Assembly (NCBI GenBank): GCA_030601965.1
Contig: JAUWAR010000050.1
Span: 1-8,625, forward strand
Length of the DNA stretch: 8,625 nt
Reading direction: 5' to 3'
Source: a bacterium
GTDB taxonomy: Bacteria; Hydrothermota; UBA3073; JACQXS01; JAUWAR01
A program made the position numbers and the translations under genes. Positions 1 through 6,214 of the stretch are shown here, in pieces (position 1 is the stretch's first letter; each line of letters starts with the position of its first letter). Under the pieces are notes generated by a model. It was not told where the DNA came from. It was given only the letters and a program-made list of their open reading frames with translations, and made no database searches.

Positions 1-138
1 AGCGGATGCTCTCTGACAGGACTTCTGGTATATTTCGGCATAGGAGAAGAAATATTCCTTTCCATCCTCATGAAGGAATGTAAAACCACGAGTATTTTCT
101 TCTGCGAGTAATTTTAGAGCCTCTGGTAATGTAATCAC
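1..138 (-). CDS. N-terminus of a probable fatty acyl-AMP ligase / AMP-binding enzyme (partial)
   Basis: A reading frame opens at a GTG (138-136) and stays open for 46 codons to the window edge. It starts 16 bases after the clpC stop on the same strand. The peptide begins (M)ITLPEALKLLAEENT and continues with GFTFL, an HEDGKEYFFSYAEI stretch and QKSCQRASA. A 'TL.EAL...A' opening, a 'GFTFL' strand and an 'SYAEL...A..A' helix are the usual start of adenylate-forming enzymes of the fatty acyl-AMP/acyl-CoA ligase type, which activate a carboxylic acid with ATP. All catalytic motifs lie outside the window, so substrate and exact subfamily cannot be read. An in-frame TAG at 174-172 limits how far upstream it can start, and GTG is the only standard start codon after it. 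No clear Shine-Dalgarno is visible. It is probably co-transcribed with clpC. The family call rests on recall of N-terminal patterns only. Confidence 0.62.
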   Translation of the reverse strand, partial: MITLPEALKLLAEENTRGFTFLHEDGKEYFFSYAEIYQKSCQRASA

Positions 139-154
139 GAATTTTTTGCAAGTA

Positions 155-2548
155 TTATTTTTTTCTGAACACTATCTGGTTTTCCTTTGCAGAGGTAAAA
201 ATTTTGTCGCCTTTCTTGAAAGTGCCTTTTATTATCTCCTTTGAAAGTGGGTTTTCAAGGAGTTTCTTGATTGTCCTTGAGAGTGGTCTTGCACCATAAA
301 CAGGGTCATATCCTTGTTTTGCTAAAAGTTCCTTGCAGGAGGTGTCAATTTCTATCTCTATTCCCTCATTTTTCAAGTTCTCTTTCGTCTTTTTGAGTTC
401 TAAATCTACTATGGCTTTAATCTGTTCCATACCAAGTGGATGAAATATAATTGCCTCGTCAATTCTGTTCAGGAACTCGGGCTTAAATCTCTTTTTTAGT
501 TCCTCTGTAACATAGTTCCTATATTCTTCTTTCCTTTCTACAAATCCTACCTTACGTTCTTCTCCAAACCTGGCACCTACATTGGATGTCATTATTATTA
601 TGGTGTTTTTGAAATCCACTGTTCTGCCTTGAGCATCGGTAAGTCTTCCATCATCCATTATCTGTAAAAGCGTATTATATACATCAGGATGGGCTTTTTC
701 TATCTCATCAAAAAGTATTACCCTGTATGGACGTCTTCGCACGGGCTCTGTTAATTGGCCACCTTCCTCATATCCAATATATCCTGGTGGAGCACCAATA
801 AGACGAGAGACTGTATGTCTCTCTTGATACTCGCTCATATCTATCCTTATTATTGCAGACTCCGAGTCAAAGAGGAATTCGGCAAGAGCCTTTGCAAGCA
901 GGGTCTTCCCTACTCCCGTGGGTCCAAGAAATATAAAAGAACCAATGGGTCTGTTTTGTGCTTTGAGTCCAGCTCTGGCGATTCTTATTGCATCACAAAT
1001 AGCTCTTACTGCCTCATCCTGATTAATAATTCTTTTGTGAAGTTCATCCTCCATATTTAACAACTTCTCTTTTTCTGTCATAAGCATCTTCTTTACAGGC
1101 ACTCCTGTCCATTTTGCAATCACTTCGGCGATATCCTCTTCTCCGACAATTTCATCTATTCCCCTTTGCTTAAGCCATTCGTCTTTCTCTTTCTTATACT
1201 CCTTTGAGAGTTTGTCAGTCTCTTCTCTTATTTGTGTGGCTTTCTCATAATCCTCTGCATCTGCAGCTGATTTACCCTGTTTTGTGAGTTCTTGAAGCCT
1301 CTTCTCCATATCTTTTAGAGGTTTTGGTAGGCTATATATCTCCATTCTTAATTTTGAAGCGGCCTCATCTAACAGGTCTATTGCTTTATCAGGAAGAAAT
1401 CTATCGGAAATATACCTATAAGAAAGCTTTGCACAAGCAACAAGGGCAGTATCTGAGATTTTTACTTTATGATGTGCTTCATACCTTGGCTTTAATCCCT
1501 TGAGTATTTTAATTGTATCTTGTATTGACGATTCTTCAACATAAATTGGTTGGAATCTTCTGGCAAGTGCCTGGTCTTTTTCAACATGCCTTTTGTATTC
1601 ATTAAGTGTAGTAGCGCCTATGCATTTGAGTTCACCTCTTGCAAGTGCAGGCTTTAACATAGTTGAGGCATCAACTGCCCCTTCTGCTGCACCTGCCCCT
1701 ACTATTGCATGAAGTTCATCAATAAATAAGATTATCTTGCCTTTTGACTTTACAATCTCATTTACACAGGCTTTTACCCTCTCCTCAAAATCGCCTCTAA
1801 ACCTTGAACCTGCAACAAGTGAACCTATATCAAGTTCTATAATATCTTTATCTTTCAACATCTCTGGAATGTCACCATTTACAATCTTCTGGGCAAGTCC
1901 CTCAACAATTGCAGTTTTTCCAACACCTGCCTCGCCAATAAGTGCAGGATTGTTTTTCGTCTTTCTTGAAAGAATCTGGATAACTCTTTTTATCTCCTCT
2001 TCCCTTCCTATAACCGGGTCTAATCTATCTTCTCTTGCAAGTTTTGTAACATTCCTGGAATACCTTTCAAGGATTTTATACATCTCTTCACCTGTAGGCT
2101 CTGTGAGTCTTGTAGTCCCTCTTATTTCCTGAAGAACTTTATAGACCTTTTCTTTCGTAATCCCCAATTCTTTTAGAAGAGGCACACCAGTTTCAACGAG
2201 CCCAATAAATATATGCTCACAGCCGATATACTCGTCTTTGAATCTTCTGGCTTCTGTTGATGCAATATCAAGTGCCTTTTTTGCTCTTGGAGTTATATAG
2301 AGTTGCATAATGGGAGTTGAGCCCTGCACTTTGGGAAGTTGTTCAAGATAGTTGAGAACCTTTTCTTTCAAAGAAGAACTATCTATTCCCATCTTTTCAA
2401 TGAGTTTATTAGTAAGGCTTTCAGGTTGGTCAAGCAGTCCATAAAGGATATGTTCTGCATCAAGTTCTGTATGATTAAGCTCGGACAATTTATCCTGAGC
2501 AATAGCCATCGTCTCTTTTGCCTTTTCTGTAAATTTATCAAATCTCAT
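155..2548 (-). CDS. clpC: ClpC-type AAA+ unfoldase (ATP-dependent Clp protease ATP-binding subunit)
   Basis: This 797-residue Hsp100 protein unfolds substrates and threads them into the ClpP peptidase in the cytoplasm. The N-terminal double Clp-N repeat covers about residues 1-145. The first AAA+ module has Walker A GEAGVGKT (205-212) and Walker B LFIDELH (274-280). A short middle domain carries a UVR-like coiled coil (about 427-455, AEDYEKATQIREE), which separates ClpC from ClpB with its long M-domain and from ClpA. The second module has Walker A GPTGVGKT (542-549), Walker B ILFDE (611-615) and the GAR sensor motif at 752-754. VGF at 667-669 fits the ClpP-docking tripeptide. Length is close to the usual 800-820. 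The ATG start matches the conserved family N-terminus (MRFDKFTEKA) but has no Shine-Dalgarno of its own. A 15-codon leader ORF overlaps it. No mcsA/mcsB/ctsR neighbours are seen, unlike Firmicutes clpC loci. Confidence 0.96.
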   Translation of the reverse strand: MRFDKFTEKAKETMAIAQDKLSELNHTELDAEHILYGLLDQPESLTNKLIEKMGIDSSSLKEKVLNYLEQLPKVQGSTPIMQLYITPRAKKALDIASTEARRFKDEYIGCEHIFIGLVETGVPLLKELGITKEKVYKVLQEIRGTTRLTEPTGEEMYKILERYSRNVTKLAREDRLDPVIGREEEIKRVIQILSRKTKNNPALIGEAGVGKTAIVEGLAQKIVNGDIPEMLKDKDIIELDIGSLVAGSRFRGDFEERVKACVNEIVKSKGKIILFIDELHAIVGAGAAEGAVDASTMLKPALARGELKCIGATTLNEYKRHVEKDQALARRFQPIYVEESSIQDTIKILKGLKPRYEAHHKVKISDTALVACAKLSYRYISDRFLPDKAIDLLDEAASKLRMEIYSLPKPLKDMEKRLQELTKQGKSAADAEDYEKATQIREETDKLSKEYKKEKDEWLKQRGIDEIVGEEDIAEVIAKWTGVPVKKMLMTEKEKLLNMEDELHKRIINQDEAVRAICDAIRIARAGLKAQNRPIGSFIFLGPTGVGKTLLAKALAEFLFDSESAIIRIDMSEYQERHTVSRLIGAPPGYIGYEEGGQLTEPVRRRPYRVILFDEIEKAHPDVYNTLLQIMDDGRLTDAQGRTVDFKNTIIIMTSNVGARFGEERKVGFVERKEEYRNYVTEELKKRFKPEFLNRIDEAIIFHPLGMEQIKAIVDLELKKTKENLKNEGIEIEIDTSCKELLAKQGYDPVYGARPLSRTIKKLLENPLSKEIIKGTFKKGDKIFTSAKENQIVFRKK

Positions 2549-2585
2549 TCTGTGTGTTTATTAAGACAAATGCAAAAAAATCCAT
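2538..2585 (-). CDS. Possible 15-codon leader ORF overlapping the clpC start
   Basis: On the minus strand an ATG (2585-2583) opens a 15-codon frame, MDFFAFVLINTQNEI, ending in TGA (2540-2538), which lies 6 bases inside clpC in another frame. It is preceded by AGGGGGTG (2597-2590), the best ribosome binding site upstream of clpC and far better than anything directly before the clpC ATG. Ribosomes finishing the leader would terminate across the clpC start, which is the geometry of translational coupling. Nothing in the peptide is recognisable. It contains no run of one amino acid that would suggest classical attenuation. Existence as a translated ORF is inferred from position and the ribosome binding site only, and chance occurrence is quite possible at this length. 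Confidence 0.3.
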   Translation of the reverse strand: MDFFAFVLINTQNEI

Positions 2586-2589
2586 CTTA

Positions 2590-2597
2590 CACCCCCT
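2590..2597 (-). promoter_or_regulatory. Shine-Dalgarno-like site upstream of clpC leader ORF
   Basis: AGGGGGTG differs from the ideal AGGAGGTG at one base, and that change still allows a G-U pair with 16S rRNA. It lies 6 bases (counted from the end of AGGGGG) before the leader ATG at 2585. It is about 41 bases from the clpC ATG, too far to serve clpC directly. This asymmetry is the main reason to take the leader ORF seriously. Confidence 0.4.
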
Positions 2598-2618
2598 ATA
2601 AAAGTTTAAAACTCAAAA

Positions 2619-2633
2619 TGCAAAACTTTTGCA
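2619..2633. promoter_or_regulatory. Perfect 15-base palindrome, possible operator upstream of clpC
   Basis: TGCAAAA-C-TTTTGCA has perfect 7-base arms about a one-base centre, 71 bases upstream of the clpC ATG. On the minus strand, a weak promoter-like pair (TTGCAT, 17 bases, TATAGG) overlaps its downstream arm, so a dimeric repressor bound here could block it. It does not match CIRCE (HrcA) or the CtsR heptamer repeat. As DNA the AT-rich arms could also be fortuitous. The operator role is inference. Confidence 0.3.
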
Positions 2634-2649
2634 ATTTCCAAAAGTACTG

Positions 2650-2730
2650 TCATTGCGAGTCCCGATTTATCGGGACGAAGCAATCCTATCTATTTTTGAG
2701 ATTGCTTCGTCGCTTCGCTCCTCGCAATGA
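2650..2730. repeat. REP/MITE-like nested palindromic element
   Basis: Outer arms TCATTGCGAG (2650-2659) and CTCGCAATGA (2721-2730) are perfect complements. Inside them ACGAAGCAATC (2675-2685) pairs with GATTGCTTCGT (2700-2710) around a 14-base loop. Between the left arms sits a third hairpin, TCCCGAT-TT-ATCGGGA (2660-2675), which shares one base with the inner arm. The right side has CGCTTCGCTC instead (2711-2720). Elements with CATTGCGAG / GAAGCAATC termini are familiar as dispersed, intergenic, non-autonomous palindromes in several unrelated bacterial groups. Here it occupies the only sizeable intergenic gap, between rimO and clpC. It would be transcribed into the clpC 5' leader if that transcript starts upstream. 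No transposase or clear target-site duplication was seen. Confidence 0.85.
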
Positions 2731-2765
2731 TATTCTCTCATCTAATATTTGCAAAACTCTTATCC

Positions 2766-2774
2766 ATTATATCA
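2766..2774 (-). promoter_or_regulatory. Candidate extended -10 promoter for clpC
   Basis: On the minus strand TGATATAAT (2774-2766) is a full-consensus extended -10 (TGnTATAAT), just after the rimO stop codon (2783-2781). A start near 2759 would give a clpC leader of about 210 bases containing the palindromic element and the small ORF. No good -35 lies at 16-18 bases; a TTGACA at 2784-2779 is only 7 bases away and cannot serve as one. Extended -10 promoters can work without a -35, but chance matches are frequent in AT-rich DNA. Confidence 0.4.
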
Positions 2775-2780
2775 AGTATG

Positions 2781-4070
2781 TCAAGCAAAAAGTTCAAAAT
2801 TGGAAGCATCTTTTATATAAGCATTTATAAATTCACCTACTTTAAAATCTCCCTTAAGGTGCACTATCTGGTCTATATCTGGGGCATCACCTTCAGTTCT
2901 GCCCTCAAATTCATTTGTTCCAACTTTCCTGTCCACTAAAACCTTAGTTTTATTCCCGACCAGTGCAGTATTTTTATTATACATAATATCAGACTGAAGA
3001 GAATAAAGTTTTTCATATCTCTCCATTTTAATTTTTCTCTTGACATGGCTCTCCCGTTTATAGGCTGTGGTACCTTTTTCTTTATAATATGGAAAAATAC
3101 CCAATCTGTCAAATTTGGTCTGTTCTAAAAATTTATAAAGTTGTAGAAAATCCGATTCTTCTTCTCCTGGAAAACCTACTATAATAGTGGTTCTGAGAAT
3201 AATTTCTGGAATCTGTTCTCGCAACCTATCAATCAGTTTTTGAAGAGATTTTGAACTTGTGTTTCGTCCCATTGCCGTGAGAAGTTTGTCGGATATATGT
3301 TGAATAGGAATGTCTATATATTTACAAATTGGGTTGCCCTCTTTTATCGTCTTAATAAGTTCTTCTGTGAAATGTGCAGGATGGGTGTATAACAATCTTA
3401 TCCACTCAAAGCCAATATCTGATAATCTCCTGAGTAATTCAGGAAGTTTAGAAATACCATATAGGTCTGTACCATACAATGTTATGTCCATCGCGACTAA
3501 AATCAGTTCTTTAACTCCTTGACTCCTTAACTCCTTTGCTTCCTTTAAACACGATTCAATGGTTCGGCTTCTATAATTTCCTCTTATATATGGGATTACA
3601 CAATAAGTGCATTTATTGTTGCATCCGTCGGCTATTTTTAAGTAGGCATAAGGTGTAGAGTTCAGTCTATATCTTGGGAAAGTATGGTCTGGCAGAAAAG
3701 ATGGTTCGCCAACAAAATATTTCTTGGTAGGAGCAGATTTTATCTGCGATAATATATCAGAGATTTTTGGTATTTGATTTATGCCGATACAGCAGTCAAT
3801 TTCTGGTATAAGTTCAAGAAGTTTGTTCCCGTATCTTTGAGGCAGGCATCCTGCTACGATTATTTTCTTTTTTAATTTTGACGCCTCAAGAATAGCATCT
3901 ATAGACTCTTCTATTGCTGGTTCTATAAAGGCGCAGGTATTGATTAAAATCGCATCAGATTTTTCGGGCGTTTTAGAGAGCGAATGTCCATTGTCTTTTA
4001 GGATTCCTGCTATAATTTCTGAATCTACCTCATTTCTTGGACAACCCAGGGTAGAGATAAAGACATCCAT
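2781..4070 (-). CDS. rimO: Ribosomal protein S12 (aspartate) methylthiotransferase
   Basis: This 429-residue radical SAM enzyme adds a methylthio group to the conserved aspartate of ribosomal protein S12 (Asp89 in E. coli). The N-terminal UPF0004 domain carries three cysteines for the auxiliary 4Fe-4S cluster: C10 (STLGCPRNEVDSE), C46 and C75. The radical SAM domain has the CxxxCxxC motif at C150, C154 and C157 (DGCNNKCTYC). A TRAM domain covers about 365-429. LGCPRNEVDSE and the GRTEGDAPDIDQIV stretch in TRAM are RimO-type and separate it from MiaB and MtaB. The ATG has a perfect AGGAGG seven bases upstream, overlapping the recG stop, so the two genes are closely coupled. Length is normal (430-445). 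A three-unit octamer repeat encodes the KELRSQGVKEL segment. Confidence 0.95.
   Translation of the reverse strand: MDVFISTLGCPRNEVDSEIIAGILKDNGHSLSKTPEKSDAILINTCAFIEPAIEESIDAILEASKLKKKIIVAGCLPQRYGNKLLELIPEIDCCIGINQIPKISDILSQIKSAPTKKYFVGEPSFLPDHTFPRYRLNSTPYAYLKIADGCNNKCTYCVIPYIRGNYRSRTIESCLKEAKELRSQGVKELILVAMDITLYGTDLYGISKLPELLRRLSDIGFEWIRLLYTHPAHFTEELIKTIKEGNPICKYIDIPIQHISDKLLTAMGRNTSSKSLQKLIDRLREQIPEIILRTTIIVGFPGEEESDFLQLYKFLEQTKFDRLGIFPYYKEKGTTAYKRESHVKRKIKMERYEKLYSLQSDIMYNKNTALVGNKTKVLVDRKVGTNEFEGRTEGDAPDIDQIVHLKGDFKVGEFINAYIKDASNFELFA
3511..3534. repeat. Three-unit octamer repeat inside rimO
   Basis: On the plus strand TTAACTCC, TTGACTCC and TTAACTCC follow without gaps (3511-3518, 3519-3526, 3527-3534), continuing into a degenerate TTTGCTTCC. 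Because 8 is not a multiple of 3, the units are read in three frames and give the KELRSQGVKEL region of RimO. A 'GVKEL.LVA' segment is usual in this family, so the coding constraint may be what shaped it. The words resemble the AACTC-type patches at 6182-6214 and 8291-8344. Confidence 0.6.
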
Positions 4071-4077
4071 GGAGTTT

Positions 4078-4083
4078 CCTCCT
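4078..4083 (-). promoter_or_regulatory. Strong Shine-Dalgarno for rimO
   Basis: AGGAGG (4083-4078) stands 7 bases before the rimO ATG and overlaps the recG stop codon TAG (4084-4082). It confirms the rimO start. It is the only perfect Shine-Dalgarno before a supported gene in the window; the other gene starts have weak sites or none. Confidence 0.85.
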
Positions 4084-6172
4084 ATCCCGCAGATATAAGG
4101 CTTAATTTATCCCTATATTTTCTAAAGAAGGTGTCTTTTATGATTTTATTCTCATCTTTTTTAAGAGATGGGTCTTCATCAATAATTCTGAATGCCAAAT
4201 TTCTCGCCTTTGTAAGGGCCTTTATATTACTTATGGGGTCTGCTATCTTAAGTTCAGGTAATCCTGATTGTTTTGTGCCAAAGAATTCACCAGGACCCCT
4301 GAACTGTAGGTCCTTTTCTGCTATCTTGAAACCATCTGTTTCTTTTGTAAGTACAAGAAGTCTCTCCCTTGCAATATCAGATATTTTATAACCTGACACA
4401 AGAATGCAATAACTCTGGTCCTTACCTCTTCGCAACCTTCCCCTGAGTTGATGGAGCTCTGCAAGTCCAAATCTTTCACTATGTTCAATCACCATACAGG
4501 TAGCATTTGGAACATCAACTCCAACCTCAATAACAGTTGTAGCAACAAGAACCCGAATCTTCCCTTTTCTGAAATTGGACATTACCTTTTCCTTTTCTTT
4601 TCCTTTCATTCTGCCATGAATCAGTGCAACTTTGTAATCTTTAAATGTACTTTTCCTTAACAATTCATACTCATTTTCTGCTGCTTTCAGGTCAAGTTTT
4701 TCCGACTCTTCTATAAGTGGATATACTATATAACATTGTCTTTCTTTGTTTAGTTCATCTTTCACAAGTTCCCACACTTTAGTTATATCCCTCTCCCCTA
4801 TCCATTTTGTGATAATCTTTCCCGTTTGAGGAGGCATTTCATCAATCACTGAGACATCCAAATCTCCGTAAATTGTAAGTGAAAGAGAGCGAGGTATTGG
4901 TGTCGCAGTCATTATAAGGAAATCGCAGTTAGGCGATTTTCCCCTCAGTCTTAACCTTTGCATAACACCAAACTTGTGTTGCTCGTCTATTATAATAAAC
5001 CCAAGATTTTTAAACTTTACATCTTCTTCAAGTAGTGCATGAGTTCCGACTATGACATCACATTCTCCATTCTCAATCTCTTTTTTTATCTCTCTCTTTT
5101 CATTAGGTTTGAGACTTCCTATAAGTAGTTTTAATCTTACACCAATCTTCGGAAGGTATCCTTTTAAGAGCAAGTAATGTTGTTCAGCAAGTATCTCTGT
5201 TGGAGCCATAAATGCCACTTGATAATTTGAATCTACTGCCTTAAGCATTGAAAGTACAGCTACTATGGTTTTCCCCGAACCCACATCACCTTGAAGAAGT
5301 CTGTGCATAGTATAGGAAGACTCCATGTCTCTATAAATTTCCGTTAAGACCCTTATCTGTGCTTTTGTAAGTTCAAAAGGCTCGCCTTGTAGAGGGTTGT
5401 CCCGTACTTGGAAGTCTTTTGTAAAAGCATCAAAGAACTTGCGTGCAAGGCTACTTCCTTTTTTGAAACCAATTCCCTTTTTTCTCGCTCTGCGTTTTTG
5501 TAAAGCAATCAGTAATTCTAAATAAAACAGTTCCTCAAATTCAAATCTTTGTTTTGCTTTTATAGTGTAGTGAAACTCTTGTGGAAAATGCAAATTTTCT
5601 ATGCCTTCCCTTTTAGCTGGAAATTTTTCCTGCTCTATGATATATGAGGGGAGGGTTTCTTCTATACTTTCAAGATTGGATATTGCATTCTTTACAGCCT
5701 TTCTTATATCATTCTGATGTAGATATTCTGTAAGTGGATAAACAGGGAGAATCTTGCTATCAATGCCTTGTCTATCTATACTTGGATGGATGAAAGAGAG
5801 TCCATTCTTGGTTAATGTTACCTTACCTTCTGCTCCAACTTCTTCACCCCATTCAAACTTGAGCCTTCGCTTTAATGCAGGTGTAAGATTATAAAATGCA
5901 AGTGCAAGGTTTCCTGTACCATCTGAGATTATAACCTCAAGAATATTACCCTTAAAAGTTCTTCTCGTAGATACTCCTATTACTCTACCATTTACTTTCG
6001 CTTCCTCATCAAGCTTAAGGTCTTTTATTCTTTTTTTCATTATATATCTTCTGGGAACAAGAAACAGAAGGTCTTCTATTGTATAAATTTCCATCTTATT
6101 AAACAATTTTTTTCTCCAGGGTCCTACTCCTTTAAGATATTGAACATCTGTATCAAGAGAGATAAAGGACAT
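4082..6172 (-). CDS. recG: ATP-dependent DNA helicase RecG
   Basis: RecG is a 696-residue superfamily 2 helicase (E. coli 693) that regresses stalled forks and branch-migrates Holliday junctions and R-loops. The N-terminal helix-hairpin-helix-like segment VQYLKGVGP (10-18) is followed by the OB-fold wedge domain (about 57-125, GRVIGVSTRRTFKG). The motor shows motif I GDVGSGKT (295-302), motif Ia APTEILAEQH (323-332), DEQH box (396-399), TATPIPRSL (422-430) and motif VI (575-583). The C-terminal TRG region has DGFKIAEKDLQFRGPGEFFGTKQSG (613-637, shown in outline). Motif VI reads QLRGRLRRG where QLRGRVGRG is usual; both arginines are kept, so activity is expected. The ATG fits the family N-terminus but has no Shine-Dalgarno: the place is taken by a repeat patch at the end of the upstream gene, 11 bases away. 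Confidence 0.97.
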   Translation of the reverse strand: MSFISLDTDVQYLKGVGPWRKKLFNKMEIYTIEDLLFLVPRRYIMKKRIKDLKLDEEAKVNGRVIGVSTRRTFKGNILEVIISDGTGNLALAFYNLTPALKRRLKFEWGEEVGAEGKVTLTKNGLSFIHPSIDRQGIDSKILPVYPLTEYLHQNDIRKAVKNAISNLESIEETLPSYIIEQEKFPAKREGIENLHFPQEFHYTIKAKQRFEFEELFYLELLIALQKRRARKKGIGFKKGSSLARKFFDAFTKDFQVRDNPLQGEPFELTKAQIRVLTEIYRDMESSYTMHRLLQGDVGSGKTIVAVLSMLKAVDSNYQVAFMAPTEILAEQHYLLLKGYLPKIGVRLKLLIGSLKPNEKREIKKEIENGECDVIVGTHALLEEDVKFKNLGFIIIDEQHKFGVMQRLRLRGKSPNCDFLIMTATPIPRSLSLTIYGDLDVSVIDEMPPQTGKIITKWIGERDITKVWELVKDELNKERQCYIVYPLIEESEKLDLKAAENEYELLRKSTFKDYKVALIHGRMKGKEKEKVMSNFRKGKIRVLVATTVIEVGVDVPNATCMVIEHSERFGLAELHQLRGRLRRGKDQSYCILVSGYKISDIARERLLVLTKETDGFKIAEKDLQFRGPGEFFGTKQSGLPELKIADPISNIKALTKARNLAFRIIDEDPSLKKDENKIIKDTFFRKYRDKLSLISAG

Positions 6173-6181
6173 AAGTGAAAA

Positions 6182-6214
6182 GTTTAGAGTTTAAAGTTAA
6201 GAGTTAAGAGTTTT
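6182..6214. repeat. AGAGTTA-type word repeat at the DUF2520 gene end, before recG
   Basis: The plus strand carries overlapping copies of AGAGTTTA / AAGTTA / AGAGTTA / AGAGTTT. They supply the last residues (LLTLNFKL) and the stop of the DUF2520 gene and run to within 10 bases of the recG start. The 12-mer AGAGTTAAGAGT (6200-6211) occurs again at 8194-8205 in the 35-base repeat of the sorting-domain gene, so the two patches share vocabulary. Confidence 0.6.

Noticed and set aside
1737..2132. Plus-strand open frame of 131 codons inside clpC
   Set aside because: It is antisense to the conserved first AAA+ module; its composition reflects the opposite strand and it has no domain of its own.
155..2548. 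ClpB disaggregase instead of ClpC
   Set aside because: The long coiled-coil M-domain is missing, a short UVR-type segment is present, and a VGF ClpP-docking tripeptide is seen.
2650..2730. Palindromic element as a rho-independent terminator of rimO
   Set aside because: On the minus strand no U-tract follows the outer stem, and the stem is long and interrupted. It could slow polymerase but is not a standard terminator.
2549..2780. CIRCE or CtsR operator upstream of clpC
   Set aside because: I looked for TTAGCACTC/GAGTGCTAA arms and for GGTCAAA-type direct repeats in the gap and found neither.
2766..2784. TTGACA and TATAAT on the minus strand read as a sigma-70 promoter pair
   Set aside because: They are only 7 bases apart, far below the 16-18 needed. 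Only the extended -10 part was kept as a candidate.
2339..2830. Plus-strand open frame of 163 codons across the clpC-rimO gap
   Set aside because: It runs over the clpC start antisense and through the palindromic element. The peptide around CHCES...RFAPRND is the typical spurious translation of this repeat class.
2781..4070. MiaB or MtaB tRNA methylthiotransferase instead of RimO
   Set aside because: The N-terminal LGCPRNEVDSE and the TRAM segment GRTEGDAPDIDQ are RimO features; MiaB begins with a TxGCQMN-type motif.
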